Source of the DNA: Hoeflea_A sp965228435
GTDB lineage: Bacteria; Pseudomonadota; Alphaproteobacteria; Rhizobiales; Rhizobiaceae
Direction: 5' to 3'
Length of the DNA: 64,000 bases
Assembly (NCBI GenBank): GCA_965228435.1
Contig: OZ245818.1
Span: 7,824,801-7,888,800 of the forward strand
Shown one piece after another: positions 1-8,753 of this stretch; positions within the stretch are counted from its first letter, which is position 1; each line of letters starts with the position of its first letter. Under the pieces are notes generated by a model. That model saw nothing but the letters and a program-made list of their open reading frames with translations, made no database searches and was not told where the DNA came from. A program made the position numbers and the translations under genes.

Positions 1-2
1 TG

Positions 3-221
3 CTGACCTTGAATTTCAGTACGGATTTTTTGCGCCTGGCAGAGAGAACCGACTTAATCGCGACCGCGCGCGTACGCCGTGCCGGCCGGACAGCAGGTTT
101 CGTCGATGTCGATGTTGACGATGACAACGGCAGACTCGTTGCGGTCGGGCGTGCCTGCTACGCGATCCGGCCGCCGCAAACAGATCCGCCAACGGACACT
201 ATCGGGAGGCAATCCTCATGA
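3..221 (+). CDS. PaaI-type hotdog thioesterase, C-terminal fragment
   Basis: Only the last 72 or so residues are in the window; the frame is open to the left edge. The pattern of a beta strand (LNFSTDFLR), a 'DL.A.ARVRRAGRTAGFVDVDV' stretch and a closing GRACYAI strand is that of the C-terminal half of PaaI/YdiI-type hotdog acyl-CoA thioesterases, which hydrolyse acyl-CoA esters in the cytosol. The stop codon overlaps the npdG start in an ATGA, so the gene is probably co-transcribed with the F420 genes. Its substrate cannot be read from the fragment. A role in F420 metabolism would be inference from position only. Confidence 0.7.
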   Translation: MTLNFSTDFLRLAERTDLIATARVRRAGRTAGFVDVDVDDDNGRLVAVGRACYAIRPPQTDPPTDTIGRQSS

Positions 222-889
222 CGGACCAGACCAGCACAATCGGCATTGTCGGTGGCACTGGTGCCCTTGGCGCAGGCCTGGCGCTGCGCTGGGCACGCGC
301 CGGGCATTCCATTACGATCGGATCGCGCGATGCCGAGCGCGCCGCCGCGATCGCCCAGGAGCTGTCGGAGAAAGCCGGAGCTCCCATCTCGGGAACCGAC
401 AATGCCGCCGCTGCCGCGAGCGCTGCCATCGTCGCAATGACCGTTCCCTATGCGAACCACACGGCGACGCTCGACACGATAGGACCCCACCTGGACGGCA
501 AGATCCTGATCGACGTGACGGTTCCGCTGGTGCCGCCCAAGGTACGCACCGTGCAACTGCCCGAGGGCGGCTCCGCGGCAAAGGCGGCGCAGGATACACT
601 CGGCGAAGGCGTCAAGGTGGTGTCGGCGTTCCAGAACGTGGCAGCCGCCCACCTTGCCGACCTCGACCACGGAATCGATTGTGACGTGCTGGTATGCGGC
701 AACGATCCGGAAGCACGAGCGCGTGTGGTTCAACTCGCCGAGGATGCCGGCATGACTGCCTGGCACGCGGGGCGCATTGCCAATTCAACGGTCGCCGAAG
801 CGCTGACATCCGCGCTGATTTTCATCAACGGGCAGTACAAGATCCCTGGCGCTGGCATCCGCATCACGGGAACGCCGCAAGGTGCCTAG
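218..889 (+). CDS. npdG: NADPH-dependent F420 reductase
   Basis: This cytosolic enzyme of the Fno/NpdG family passes hydride between NADPH and coenzyme F420, linking the F420 pool to NADP. The 223-residue length is typical. A Rossmann nucleotide-binding loop (GIVGGTGALG, residues 9-18) opens the protein, an SRDAERA stretch follows at the position expected to select NADPH, and a VSAFQNVAAAHL segment, characteristic of the family, lies near residue 135. The ATG overlaps the preceding stop, with GGGAGG about 8 bases upstream. It is the first complete gene of an F420 synthesis operon, and that context separates it from generic NADP oxidoreductases. Confidence 0.88.
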   Translation: MTDQTSTIGIVGGTGALGAGLALRWARAGHSITIGSRDAERAAAIAQELSEKAGAPISGTDNAAAAASAAIVAMTVPYANHTATLDTIGPHLDGKILIDVTVPLVPPKVRTVQLPEGGSAAKAAQDTLGEGVKVVSAFQNVAAAHLADLDHGIDCDVLVCGNDPEARARVVQLAEDAGMTAWHAGRIANSTVAEALTSALIFINGQYKIPGAGIRITGTPQGA

Positions 890-892
890 GCG

Positions 893-1672
893 ATGCCCAA
901 CCCGCTGACCATACAGGCAGTCGACAACGTGCCCATGATCGAACCAGGCGACGACCTGGCAACAATCATCACGGACGCGTTGGCGGAAAGCGGGCTTGTG
1001 CTTCAGAACGGAGATATTCTCGTCCTGGCGCAGAAAATTGTTTCCAAGTCGGAAGGTCGCCTAATGGACCTTCGCACGGTCGTGCCCAGCAGTAGGGCAA
1101 TCGAGATTGCTGAGGCTACCGACAAGGATCCGAGGCTGGTGGAAGTCGTGCTCTCCGAGAGCCGACGCATCATCCGCGAGGCGCCCGGCGTCTTGATCAC
1201 TGAACATCGCAACGGCTGGATGATGGCAAACGCCGGGATCGACGCCTCCAACGTGGCCTCGCCGCAGGGCCAGGAAAATGTACTGCTGTTGCCGCGCGAT
1301 CCCGACGATAGTTGCGATCGAATGCGGCAAGCGCTTTACAACCGCACCGACACGGAAATAGGCGTCGTCATCAATGACAGCTTTGGACGCCCCTGGCGAC
1401 TTGGGACAACGGGCATTGCGATCGGCGCGGCCGGCATCCCAAGCCTATGGGACCGGCGTGGTGACCGGGACCTTTTCGGTCGTGAGCTGCAGGTCAGCCA
1501 ACAGGCTGTCGCCGACGAAATCGCAGCCGCGGCATCGCTTGTTCAGGGTCAGGGTGCCGAGGGACGCCCTGTCGTTTTGATCCGGGGCCTGGACTTTCAC
1601 GGATCCGACCGTCCACCCTCTCGGCCGGCATCCGACCTGCTGCGCCCGTCACGCGAGGACCTGTTCCGATGA
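893..1672 (+). CDS. cofE: coenzyme F420-0:L-glutamate ligase
   Basis: CofE adds L-glutamates to F420-0 with GTP, forming the gamma-glutamyl tail. The 259 residues match the single-domain archaeal CofE. Recognisable family segments are the VLAQKIVSKSEGR stretch near residue 45, the ESRRIIRE and GVLITEHRNGWMMANAGID region near residues 85-120 and the DSFGRPWRLGTTGIAIG core near residue 160. The C-terminal FMN-binding domain of actinobacterial FbiB, which reduces dehydro-F420-0, is absent. The gene starts 3 bases after npdG and its stop overlaps cofD by 4 bases, so translation is probably coupled. Confidence 0.93.
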   Translation: MPNPLTIQAVDNVPMIEPGDDLATIITDALAESGLVLQNGDILVLAQKIVSKSEGRLMDLRTVVPSSRAIEIAEATDKDPRLVEVVLSESRRIIREAPGVLITEHRNGWMMANAGIDASNVASPQGQENVLLLPRDPDDSCDRMRQALYNRTDTEIGVVINDSFGRPWRLGTTGIAIGAAGIPSLWDRRGDRDLFGRELQVSQQAVADEIAAAASLVQGQGAEGRPVVLIRGLDFHGSDRPPSRPASDLLRPSREDLFR

Positions 1673-2631
1673 CCGACGGCACCGTCATAGCGCTGTCAGG
1701 AGGCGTCGGTGGCGCCAAGCTGGTGCTCGGCCTCGCCCATGCGCTGTCGTCAGATCGGTTGCTGGTGGTGACGAACACTGGAGACGATTTCGACCATTTC
1801 GGTCTGCGCATCTGTCCGGATACCGATACGGTCATCTACACGCTCTCCAATCTCGCCGACCCGGAGCGCGGCTGGGGCCGTGTCGATGAAAGCTGGAATT
1901 TCATGAAAGCCGTGACCGACCTCGGTGGTGAGGACTGGTTCAATCTCGGCGATCGCGATCTCGCATTGCACGTCCTGAGAACGCAACGGCTCAAGGCTGG
2001 AGCCAGCCTGAGTGCGGTCACCGCCGATATAACGGAGACCCTTGGTATTGCGGTACCGATCGTGCCGATGTGCGACGAGCCGGTGGCGACCATGGTCGAC
2101 ACGCCGCAAGGCCGGATGGCGTTTCAGCATTATTTCGTACGCGAGCGTTGCGCGCCGAGGGTGACCGGTTTCAAATTCGAGGGCATCGATGCGGCGCGCC
2201 CTGCCCCGGCCTTGAACGAGGCAATGTCTGCCGAGCCGGGCGCCATCATCCTGGCACCGTCGAATCCATTTGTCAGCGTTGCGCCAATACTCACTGTGCC
2301 CGGCATGCGAGCGCTGTTGCGGAACTGTGGGGCACCGATCGTCGCGGTCTCACCCATAGTTGGCGGCAGGGCGCTCAAGGGTCCGGCTGCGAAGATGATG
2401 GACGAGCTTGGCATGCCGGCGTCGGCGCTGGAGATTGCTCGCCACTACGCTGACTTCATCGACGGGCTCGTGATCGACGAGACCGATGCCAATTTGGCAT
2501 CTGCCATCGAGGAACTTGGTATCCGCGCGCATATCGCGCCAACGATCATGCGTAGTCTCGATGATCGCATCGATCTGGCCCGCCAATCTGTCGATTTTGC
2601 CACCCGACTTCGTGAGAACGTACGCCGATGA
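1669..2631 (+). CDS. cofD: 2-phospho-L-lactate transferase (CofD/FbiA)
   Basis: CofD transfers the phospholactyl-type group from its GDP-activated form to the deazaflavin Fo, giving F420-0 or its dehydro form. The family's glycine-rich N-terminus (LSGGVGGAKL, residues 9-18) is intact, followed by NTGDDFDHFGLRICPDTDT, the conserved region that binds the activated donor. A GAIILAPSNPFVSVAPIL segment near residue 190 is also typical. Length is 320 residues, as usual. It overlaps cofE upstream and cofC downstream by 4 bases each. Confidence 0.95.
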   Translation: MTDGTVIALSGGVGGAKLVLGLAHALSSDRLLVVTNTGDDFDHFGLRICPDTDTVIYTLSNLADPERGWGRVDESWNFMKAVTDLGGEDWFNLGDRDLALHVLRTQRLKAGASLSAVTADITETLGIAVPIVPMCDEPVATMVDTPQGRMAFQHYFVRERCAPRVTGFKFEGIDAARPAPALNEAMSAEPGAIILAPSNPFVSVAPILTVPGMRALLRNCGAPIVAVSPIVGGRALKGPAAKMMDELGMPASALEIARHYADFIDGLVIDETDANLASAIEELGIRAHIAPTIMRSLDDRIDLARQSVDFATRLRENVRR

Positions 2632-3290
2632 CCGAGATCATTGTCCCGATCAAGGACCTTTCACACGCCAAGCAGCGACTTTCAGGCGTACTCTCACCGT
2701 GTAACCGCGCCGGTCTGGTGATTGCCATGCTGAAGGATCTGCTGTCTGCGGCAAGCACCGTCGATGGGTGTCGGATATGGCTGATTGCAAGCGATGACGT
2801 CATCCTCGATATCGGCAGGTCGTTCGGTGCCCATGTCATTCGCGAGCCGAAATCCCGAGGATACAACGAAGCCATTGCCCAGGCTTTGGCAACCGTGACG
2901 ACGGAAATGCCCGTTGCGGTGCTGCCGGGTGATCTACCGCTGGCTACAAGCAGCGAAATCGCAGCTCTGACCGCATCCGTGGACAAGACACCGACAATCC
3001 GCGTCGCAAGCGCGCGCGACGGCTGTGGAACCAATGGTCTTTTTTTGTCTCAACCGCGGTTACTCCCACCGGCATTTGGCCCCGACAGTTTTGTCCGCCA
3101 TACCCGAGCATCCCGGGCGATTGGAGTGCAACCGGTGCATGTCCAGGCACCGGGTCTGAGCTTCGATATCGATACACCGACAGATCTCGTTGACTTCGTC
3201 GAAGCCTCCACAGGAGGCGCTACATGCCGCTTTCTGAGCAGACTGGCGGACAGCAATCACTATCGCATTCTGGAAAGGGGCGCCGCATGA
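2628..3290 (+). CDS. cofC: phosphoenolpyruvate/2-phospholactate guanylyltransferase
   Basis: CofC (FbiD) activates the three-carbon phosphoacid used for F420 side-chain assembly with GTP. The sequence begins with the family signature PIKDLSHAKQRLSGVLSP (residues 7-24) and has the nucleotidyltransferase metal-binding loop VLPGDLPLAT (residues 98-107). At 220 residues it is normal for the family. Whether the donor is 2-phospholactate, phosphoenolpyruvate or 3-phosphoglycerate cannot be decided from sequence by eye; all three are known in different organisms. It overlaps cofD at its start and fbiC at its stop, both by 4 bases. Confidence 0.9.
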   Translation: MTEIIVPIKDLSHAKQRLSGVLSPCNRAGLVIAMLKDLLSAASTVDGCRIWLIASDDVILDIGRSFGAHVIREPKSRGYNEAIAQALATVTTEMPVAVLPGDLPLATSSEIAALTASVDKTPTIRVASARDGCGTNGLFLSQPRLLPPAFGPDSFVRHTRASRAIGVQPVHVQAPGLSFDIDTPTDLVDFVEASTGGATCRFLSRLADSNHYRILERGAA

Positions 3291-5659
3291 ACACGGTGAC
3301 AATCGACGCCGGAGGCACCATGCCGCGGCTTGATATAGCGGATGCGCACGCGCTTCTTGGTCAGCCGCAAGACGTCTTGCTTGCGCGCGCGGCAGCCGTT
3401 CGAGACCGCGGCCACGGACGGCTGATCAGCTATTCCCGCAAGGTCTTCATTCCGCTGACCCAGCTGTGTCGCGACGTCTGTCACTATTGCACATTCGCCA
3501 AGGCGCCGCGGCGGCTTGATGCCGCTTTTCTCAGTCCCGACCAGGTGCTGGAAATCGCCCGCGCCGGTAAAGTGGCCGGCTGCAAGGAAGCGCTGTTCAC
3601 GCTGGGCGACAAGCCGGAGCTACGCTACAGAGCTGCCCGCTCGGCGCTGACTGATCTCGGTTATGACAGTACCATCGATTATCTTGAGGCGATGGCCGGC
3701 CTGGTCTTTCGGGAAACCGGTCTGCTTCCCCATCTCAACCCCGGCGTCATGACGGCTGAGGAAATCTCCGCCCTGCGCAAGGTCTCGGTGTCGATGGGCA
3801 TTATGCTGGAGAGCGTATCGCCGCGCCTGGGTGAACCCGGCGGCTGCCACTACGGGTCGCCCGACAAGGATCCTGCCGTGCGGTTGGTGACAATAGACGA
3901 AGCCGGGCGGCAAAAGGTTCCATTCACCAGCGGCATCCTGATCGGCATCGGCGAAACGCGCCGTGAACGGATCGACAGCCTGCTCGCACTGCGTGACCTG
4001 CACGAGCGCCACGGTCATCTGCAGGAGATTATCGTCCAGAATTTCCGCGCCAAGCCGGGCACCAAAATGGCAGCTGCGCCGGAGCCGGACCTCGCGGACC
4101 TTCAATGGACGATCGCTGTTGCCCGATTGATTTTCGGACCTGAAATGTCGATCCAGGCACCGCCCAACCTGTCGTCCGGATGTGCCGCGGACCTGATTAA
4201 AAGCGGATTGAACGATTGGGGCGGCGTTTCGCCGGTTACACCTGACCATGTCAATCCGGAAGCCCCATGGCCGCATTTGGAAGACCTCGCCCGCGACACA
4301 GCCGCCTCAGGCAAGCTGCTGGTCGAACGGCTTGGGATCTATCCACCATTTGCCGGTGACGCCAACCGCTGGCTCGAACCGGGCTTGCGGGCGTCCGTAC
4401 TCGACGCCATCGATGCGGACGGTCTTGCGCGCACGGACCACTGGCATCCGGGGGCAGCCTCGCTGTGTCTACCGGAATTGCCGACGACGCCGGGCTTCAT
4501 TGCGGACCGTAACCTCGATCACATTCTGCATCGCGCCGAAGATGGCGAGGACCTTGCAATTGACGAGGTCGAGCGACTGCTGGCCGCCCGTGATGGCGAG
4601 CTGCATCAGATCACCGCGGCAGCCGACACACTGCGCCAACGGATCTGCGGCGACACGGTCAGCTACGTCGTGACCCGAAACATCAACTACACGAACATCT
4701 GCTACTTCAAATGCCGTTTCTGCGCTTTCTCGAAAGGCAAGACGAGTGAAAACCTGCGCGGTCGCCCCTACGACCTCGAGCTGGATGAGATCACCCGGCG
4801 CGCACGAGAAGCCTGGGACCGGGGCGCCGTCGAAGTCTGCCTGCAGGGTGGTATTCATCCCAACTACACGGGCCAGACCTATCTGGACATCCTCAAGGCC
4901 ATCAAAGCCGAGGTGCCGGACCTGCACGTTCACGCGTTTTCGCCGTTGGAGATCCATCAGGGCGCCGAAACATTGGGTATCCCGATCGCCGAATTTCTTG
5001 GCCAGTTGATCGAAGCCGGCCTGGGCAGCCTGCCCGGCACTGCGGCCGAGATCCTCGACGACGAGGTGCGGACTTTGCTCTGCCCGGACAAGATCGATAC
5101 ATCCCAATGGTTCAAGGTGGTCGATACCGCTCATCGTCTTGGATTAAAGACCACGGCGACAATCATGTTCGGTCACATCGACCGGCCGCTCAACTGGGCA
5201 CGCCACCTGACCCGGCTGCGCGACCAGCAGAAGAAAACAGGCGGGTTCCCCGAACTGGTTCCCCTGCCCTTCGTTCATATGCAAGCACCGATCTATCTGA
5301 AGGGCGGCTCGCGCCGCGGACCCACCTGGCGCGAGACTTTGCTGATGCACGCGGTTGCTCGACTTGTCCTCCACCCTCACATCACCAACATCCAGGCGTC
5401 CTGGGTCAAGCTCGGCCCCGAGGGGCTGGCGGCTTGCCTGTCGGCAGGTGTCAACGACATCGGCGGGACCTTGATGAACGAGACAATCACCCGCTCTGCA
5501 GGCGCCGAACACGGCCAGGAAATGACGCCAGAAAGAATGGAGGCCCTGCTGGCTGATCTCGGCCGTCCGGCGCGACAACGCACAACGCTCTATGGCGATG
5601 CGACGGCGGATCGCCGCCGTGCGTCTTTCGCGACAAACCGTTCCGGATCGATCTCCTGA
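3287..5659 (+). CDS. fbiC: 7,8-didemethyl-8-hydroxy-5-deazariboflavin synthase, CofG-CofH fusion
   Basis: This dual radical-SAM enzyme makes the deazaflavin Fo from tyrosine and the riboflavin precursor 5-amino-6-ribitylamino-uracil. Two iron-sulfur motifs are intact: C61-x3-C65-x2-C68 in the CofG half and C472-x3-C476-x2-C479 in the CofH half. The 790 residues match the fused actinobacterial-type FbiC; archaea and cyanobacteria have two separate proteins. I place the start at the ATG in the ATGA overlap with cofC; an in-frame start at 3224 would extend it 21 residues inside cofC and is less likely. It is the last gene of the operon. The short gap to the next, convergent gene shows no clear terminator. 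Confidence 0.95.
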   Translation: MNTVTIDAGGTMPRLDIADAHALLGQPQDVLLARAAAVRDRGHGRLISYSRKVFIPLTQLCRDVCHYCTFAKAPRRLDAAFLSPDQVLEIARAGKVAGCKEALFTLGDKPELRYRAARSALTDLGYDSTIDYLEAMAGLVFRETGLLPHLNPGVMTAEEISALRKVSVSMGIMLESVSPRLGEPGGCHYGSPDKDPAVRLVTIDEAGRQKVPFTSGILIGIGETRRERIDSLLALRDLHERHGHLQEIIVQNFRAKPGTKMAAAPEPDLADLQWTIAVARLIFGPEMSIQAPPNLSSGCAADLIKSGLNDWGGVSPVTPDHVNPEAPWPHLEDLARDTAASGKLLVERLGIYPPFAGDANRWLEPGLRASVLDAIDADGLARTDHWHPGAASLCLPELPTTPGFIADRNLDHILHRAEDGEDLAIDEVERLLAARDGELHQITAAADTLRQRICGDTVSYVVTRNINYTNICYFKCRFCAFSKGKTSENLRGRPYDLELDEITRRAREAWDRGAVEVCLQGGIHPNYTGQTYLDILKAIKAEVPDLHVHAFSPLEIHQGAETLGIPIAEFLGQLIEAGLGSLPGTAAEILDDEVRTLLCPDKIDTSQWFKVVDTAHRLGLKTTATIMFGHIDRPLNWARHLTRLRDQQKKTGGFPELVPLPFVHMQAPIYLKGGSRRGPTWRETLLMHAVARLVLHPHITNIQASWVKLGPEGLAACLSAGVNDIGGTLMNETITRSAGAEHGQEMTPERMEALLADLGRPARQRTTLYGDATADRRRASFATNRSGSIS

Positions 5660-5716
5660 ATCTGACGTTCGTTACACGGGCAGCGCGCTCCGCAGGAACT
5701 TCAGAAATCCACCAGA

Positions 5717-6691
5717 CTAGGGAACAAGGACGAGTTTGCCGCCATTCCCGGCCTCCAGAACGGCTGCGTGAGCGGCCGCGGCCTGATCCAGCGGCAATTC
5801 ACGCCCGACCACGGGGTTCAACGTGCCGTCCGAAACACCAGCGAGAACATCGGCCATGATCGCGTCGATGACGTCTTTGCCGGCGTTCCAGAGCTGGATT
5901 CCGCGAATATCAAGCTCCTTCGTCATTGCAACGCGAGGGTTGATCGTGATCTCACCGCGGTTGCCAATAACGACGATGCGCCCGTATTGGGCCGCGATGT
6001 CCATGTCAGCCGCCAGGTTCTGATTGGCAAGCATCTCCAGAATGAGCTGCGGGCCTGCTCCGTCAGTCGCTTTCCTGACATCGTCGAGATAATCCGGCTG
6101 TGCATGGTTGACTGCGAAGTCCGCGCCTTCACGTCGGATGAGATCCAAACCGTTGGGCGAGCCGGCACTGCCGATCACCCGCAGCCCGGCACGCTTCGCG
6201 AGCTGTATCGCCGAAGTGCCGACCGATCCGCTGGCACCGTGAATGAACACGGTCTCGCCCGCGGTCGCACCGCCGCGATGGAACAGGGAGTAATGCGCTG
6301 TTGGATAGGAAACGCCCAAAGTGGCTGCCTGCGCGAACGAGACGTTGTCCGGTATCTTCAGCACATGCTCTTCTTTTCGAACGACTTTTTCCGCATAGCA
6401 GCCGAAGAAACCGAATCCGAGAGCGGTACCGACGCAGACCCGGTCGCCGACTGAGACATTCGTGACACCGTCGCCGACGGCCTCAACCTCGCCGCCGGCG
6501 TCGCCACCCGGTATGAATGGCAGATCCGGCGTTAATCGGTATTCGCCGCTCCGCACATAGGTATCCGCCGGGTTAACGCCGGCTGCACGGATGCGAATGA
6601 GCACCTCGTTAGGCCCGGGCACGGGATCATCCACCTCATCCAGGCTCAGCACCTCCGGCCCACCAAACCGATGCACACGAACAGCTCTCAT
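5717..6691 (-). CDS. zinc-independent quinone oxidoreductase-like MDR protein
   Basis: A 324-residue medium-chain dehydrogenase/reductase of the quinone-oxidoreductase (QOR/zeta-crystallin) branch, expected to be a cytosolic NADPH-dependent reductase of quinones or enones. It has the MDR opening MRAVRVHRFGGPEVL, a catalytic-domain AAGVNPADTYVRSG stretch, and the cofactor-binding core FIHGASGSVGTSAIQLAK near residue 150. Zinc-ligand cysteines of the alcohol-dehydrogenase branch are missing. A GGAAGAGG-like ribosome site precedes the ATG. It lies 100 bases downstream of dctM on the same strand and may be read from the TRAP operon. It shows no F420-binding features despite its neighbours. Confidence 0.8.
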   Translation of the reverse strand: MRAVRVHRFGGPEVLSLDEVDDPVPGPNEVLIRIRAAGVNPADTYVRSGEYRLTPDLPFIPGGDAGGEVEAVGDGVTNVSVGDRVCVGTALGFGFFGCYAEKVVRKEEHVLKIPDNVSFAQAATLGVSYPTAHYSLFHRGGATAGETVFIHGASGSVGTSAIQLAKRAGLRVIGSAGSPNGLDLIRREGADFAVNHAQPDYLDDVRKATDGAGPQLILEMLANQNLAADMDIAAQYGRIVVIGNRGEITINPRVAMTKELDIRGIQLWNAGKDVIDAIMADVLAGVSDGTLNPVVGRELPLDQAAAAHAAVLEAGNGGKLVLVP

Positions 6692-6722
6692 AAAGTACCT
6701 CTTCCTATCAGACAGATGCCCC

Positions 6723-6752
6723 TCGAATCGGCGAATTTCATTCGCCCTTCGA
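6723..6752. repeat. intercistronic inverted repeat between dctM and the MDR gene
   Basis: Arms GGCGAAT and ATTCGCC (6730-6736 and 6740-6746) pair perfectly around a 3-base loop. A second pairing of TCGAA (6723-6727) with TTCGA (6748-6752) extends the stem across a small internal loop. No run of T follows on either strand, so it does not look like a standard Rho-independent terminator. It may be an RNA processing or stabilising hairpin between the TRAP genes and the oxidoreductase gene. Confidence 0.5.
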
Positions 6753-6791
6753 AGCCAGGAACGCAGTTTAGACCGATTTTTGCTGGCCTTG

Positions 6792-8105
6792 CTATCCCGT
6801 CAGTTCCGGCAGCCAGGTCGCAATGCCCGGGAACATGATGATTAAAGCTATTCCGGCAAGGAACAAGGCCACGAATGGCCAGGTCGCCCGGTAAACGTCG
6901 CTGATGGTCATTTCCGGCACAACCGCCTTGAAGGCGAACAGCGTATAGCCGAAAGGCGGCGTGATGGCGCCCAGCGTGATGTTGATCAGAAACAGAAGCC
7001 AGAACCAGACGGGATCGAACTCGAGACTGGTCACCACGGGCTGATAGATCGGGATGGTCAGCAGAATGACGGCAATGGTGTCGATGAACATGCACAGCAC
7101 GAAAGGCACCGCCAGCATGACGATGAGCATCAGCAACGGGCCGAAACCCAGATTGGCCACCAGTTGAACCAGCTCACTGGTCGCACCGGTAAACGCCAAC
7201 AATTGCGTGAACATCTTCGACATAGCCATGATGGCAAGGATCATCGCTGAGACCGTGATCGACGCCATGACCGAGTCCCAGATCATCTTGAGGCTGAGGT
7301 TGCGGTAGATGGCGGCGGTTATCAGGGCACCGATGACGCCTGTCGCGGCTGATTCCGACGGCGTGGCGATGCCCAGCATGATGAACCCCATGACCGAGAA
7401 AATGACGATCGCGAACGGCAGGATGCGGACCAGTGCCATAACCTGCTCGCTGACAGACACGTCGTCCCGCTCAGCCTGGACATTGGCCGGCGCCAGCTCG
7501 GGATTTGCCGCGATGCGGGCGAACACATAGACCAGGAAAATGCCGCCGAGCAGCAGGCCCGGGAGGACACCGGCGATCAGCAACTTGGCGATCGATACGT
7601 CCGCTATCGAGCCGACAATGATCGCCAGCAGGCTGGGCGGAATGATCGGCGCGAGACTGGCGCCACTGACGATGAGACCGGCCGCAATATCGCGATCATA
7701 GCCGCGCGCCTGCATGCCGGGCATGATCGCGCGCCCGAGCATGGCGGCAACCGCCATGGCGACGCCGGAAAGAGCCCCGAACACGGCCGAGAGAACAACG
7801 ACAAGAACATACTGGCGACCGCGCACCCGGCCGACCAGTTTGTCTATGGAATCAAACAGCACGTCCATTGTTCCTGAGCGGAACAGCAGCTCGCCCATCA
7901 AGACGAACAATGGGATGGAAGCCAGGGATGTGATCGAAGCGGTATCCAGGATGCTGTTTGCAAACATCGGATAGCCGGCCGGTCCGATGATGAAATAGAT
8001 GCCAGCGAGGATTGCGAACAGGAAGGCAAGGAATATCGGCGCTCCCGAAAGGAACAGCACGAACAGGACGGCAATGCCTGCCAGCAATGTGACGTACCAC
8101 TCCAT
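6792..8105 (-). CDS. dctM: TRAP transporter large permease subunit
   Basis: DctM is the membrane subunit that carries out sodium-coupled solute import in tripartite ATP-independent periplasmic transporters. The 437 residues are strongly hydrophobic with about a dozen membrane segments. They show family features such as GAPIFLAFLFAILAG near the N-terminus, VSGASLAPIIPPSLLAIIVG in the middle and the TPPFGYTLFAFKAV stretch near residue 385. The start shares one base with the dctQ stop, so the two are translationally coupled. Substrate class (organic acid or similar) cannot be named. Confidence 0.93.
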   Translation of the reverse strand: MEWYVTLLAGIAVLFVLFLSGAPIFLAFLFAILAGIYFIIGPAGYPMFANSILDTASITSLASIPLFVLMGELLFRSGTMDVLFDSIDKLVGRVRGRQYVLVVVLSAVFGALSGVAMAVAAMLGRAIMPGMQARGYDRDIAAGLIVSGASLAPIIPPSLLAIIVGSIADVSIAKLLIAGVLPGLLLGGIFLVYVFARIAANPELAPANVQAERDDVSVSEQVMALVRILPFAIVIFSVMGFIMLGIATPSESAATGVIGALITAAIYRNLSLKMIWDSVMASITVSAMILAIMAMSKMFTQLLAFTGATSELVQLVANLGFGPLLMLIVMLAVPFVLCMFIDTIAVILLTIPIYQPVVTSLEFDPVWFWLLFLINITLGAITPPFGYTLFAFKAVVPEMTISDVYRATWPFVALFLAGIALIIMFPGIATWLPELTG

Positions 8106-8626
8106 CAGCCGGCCTTCTCGGCAAGCGTGTTGCCATGTCCGCGTTGAGATGCCGGCACCTGGCGGAGAAAGTAGAGCGCACTAAGCGCCAATCCGAAGGT
8201 GATGAAACTCGAAATCCACCACTGTGGAACCGGAACAATGGCAAGGGTCTCAATGTTCTTGGTGTACTGGCGGATGTTTTCCTGAAGGCTGACCCAGGCC
8301 GCAAAGCCGAGACAGGCGAAGCCAACCAGACTGATGCAACTGTGGACGACATCGGCAATCCTGGCTGGCATCACCTCGACCAGGATGGTGACCGCAACGT
8401 GGCCTTTATCCCTGGTCACCTTGGGCAACGCCAGGAAGATCGATGCACACAGAGCATAAGAGACGAAATCACTGACCCAGGCCGTCGGTGCATTGAAGAA
8501 ATAGCGGGTGACGACTTCGTAGGCGTAGGACGCGACGATGCAAATCAGTCCGATGGCTGCAAGAGCAGCGGCCAGTTGGGTCAGCCGGTCGTGAATTGCA
8601 TAGCACCAGTCAAGTACTCTGCCCAT
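8105..8626 (-). CDS. dctQ: TRAP transporter small permease subunit
   Basis: A 173-residue membrane protein with four hydrophobic segments, the size and topology of DctQ, which supports the DctM permease. The pattern YEVVTRYFFNAPTAWVSDF (about residues 31-49) is the hallmark of this family. It lies between dctP and dctM on the same strand, which fixes the assignment. A strong hairpin terminator separates it from dctP, so its expression is probably lower than that of the binding protein. Confidence 0.9.
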   Translation of the reverse strand: MGRVLDWCYAIHDRLTQLAAALAAIGLICIVASYAYEVVTRYFFNAPTAWVSDFVSYALCASIFLALPKVTRDKGHVAVTILVEVMPARIADVVHSCISLVGFACLGFAAWVSLQENIRQYTKNIETLAIVPVPQWWISSFITFGLALSALYFLRQVPASQRGHGNTLAEKAG

Positions 8627-8705
8627 GGCGCCCTGTCCCCGTCAGCGTCGTGTCAAATTCCGGCTGCCAGCTTAGCCCGCCGGTTCAGTCGGCGTCGATG
8701 CAATT

Positions 8706-8735
8706 GAAAAATCCGCCGCACTGGAGTGCGGCGGA
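8706..8735 (-). terminator. Rho-independent terminator/attenuator after dctP
   Basis: Read on the minus strand, TCCGCCGCAC pairs perfectly with GTGCGGCGGA (10 base pairs, TCCA loop) and is followed at once by TTTTTC. It sits just after the dctP stop and before dctQ, the usual place for a partial terminator that keeps binding protein in excess over permease. Confidence 0.8.
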
Positions 8736-8753
8736 GCAGTCATGGGAGGTTTA

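Noticed and set aside
5701..5716. ACCAGA in the gap after fbiC as a possible sixth GntR operator
   Set aside because: The left half (TCAGAA) does not fit TCTGGT, and the position, between two convergent genes, makes no regulatory sense.
5717..6691. MDR oxidoreductase as an F420-dependent enzyme
   Set aside because: It has standard NADPH-type MDR motifs, is convergent with the F420 operon and more likely belongs to the TRAP unit.
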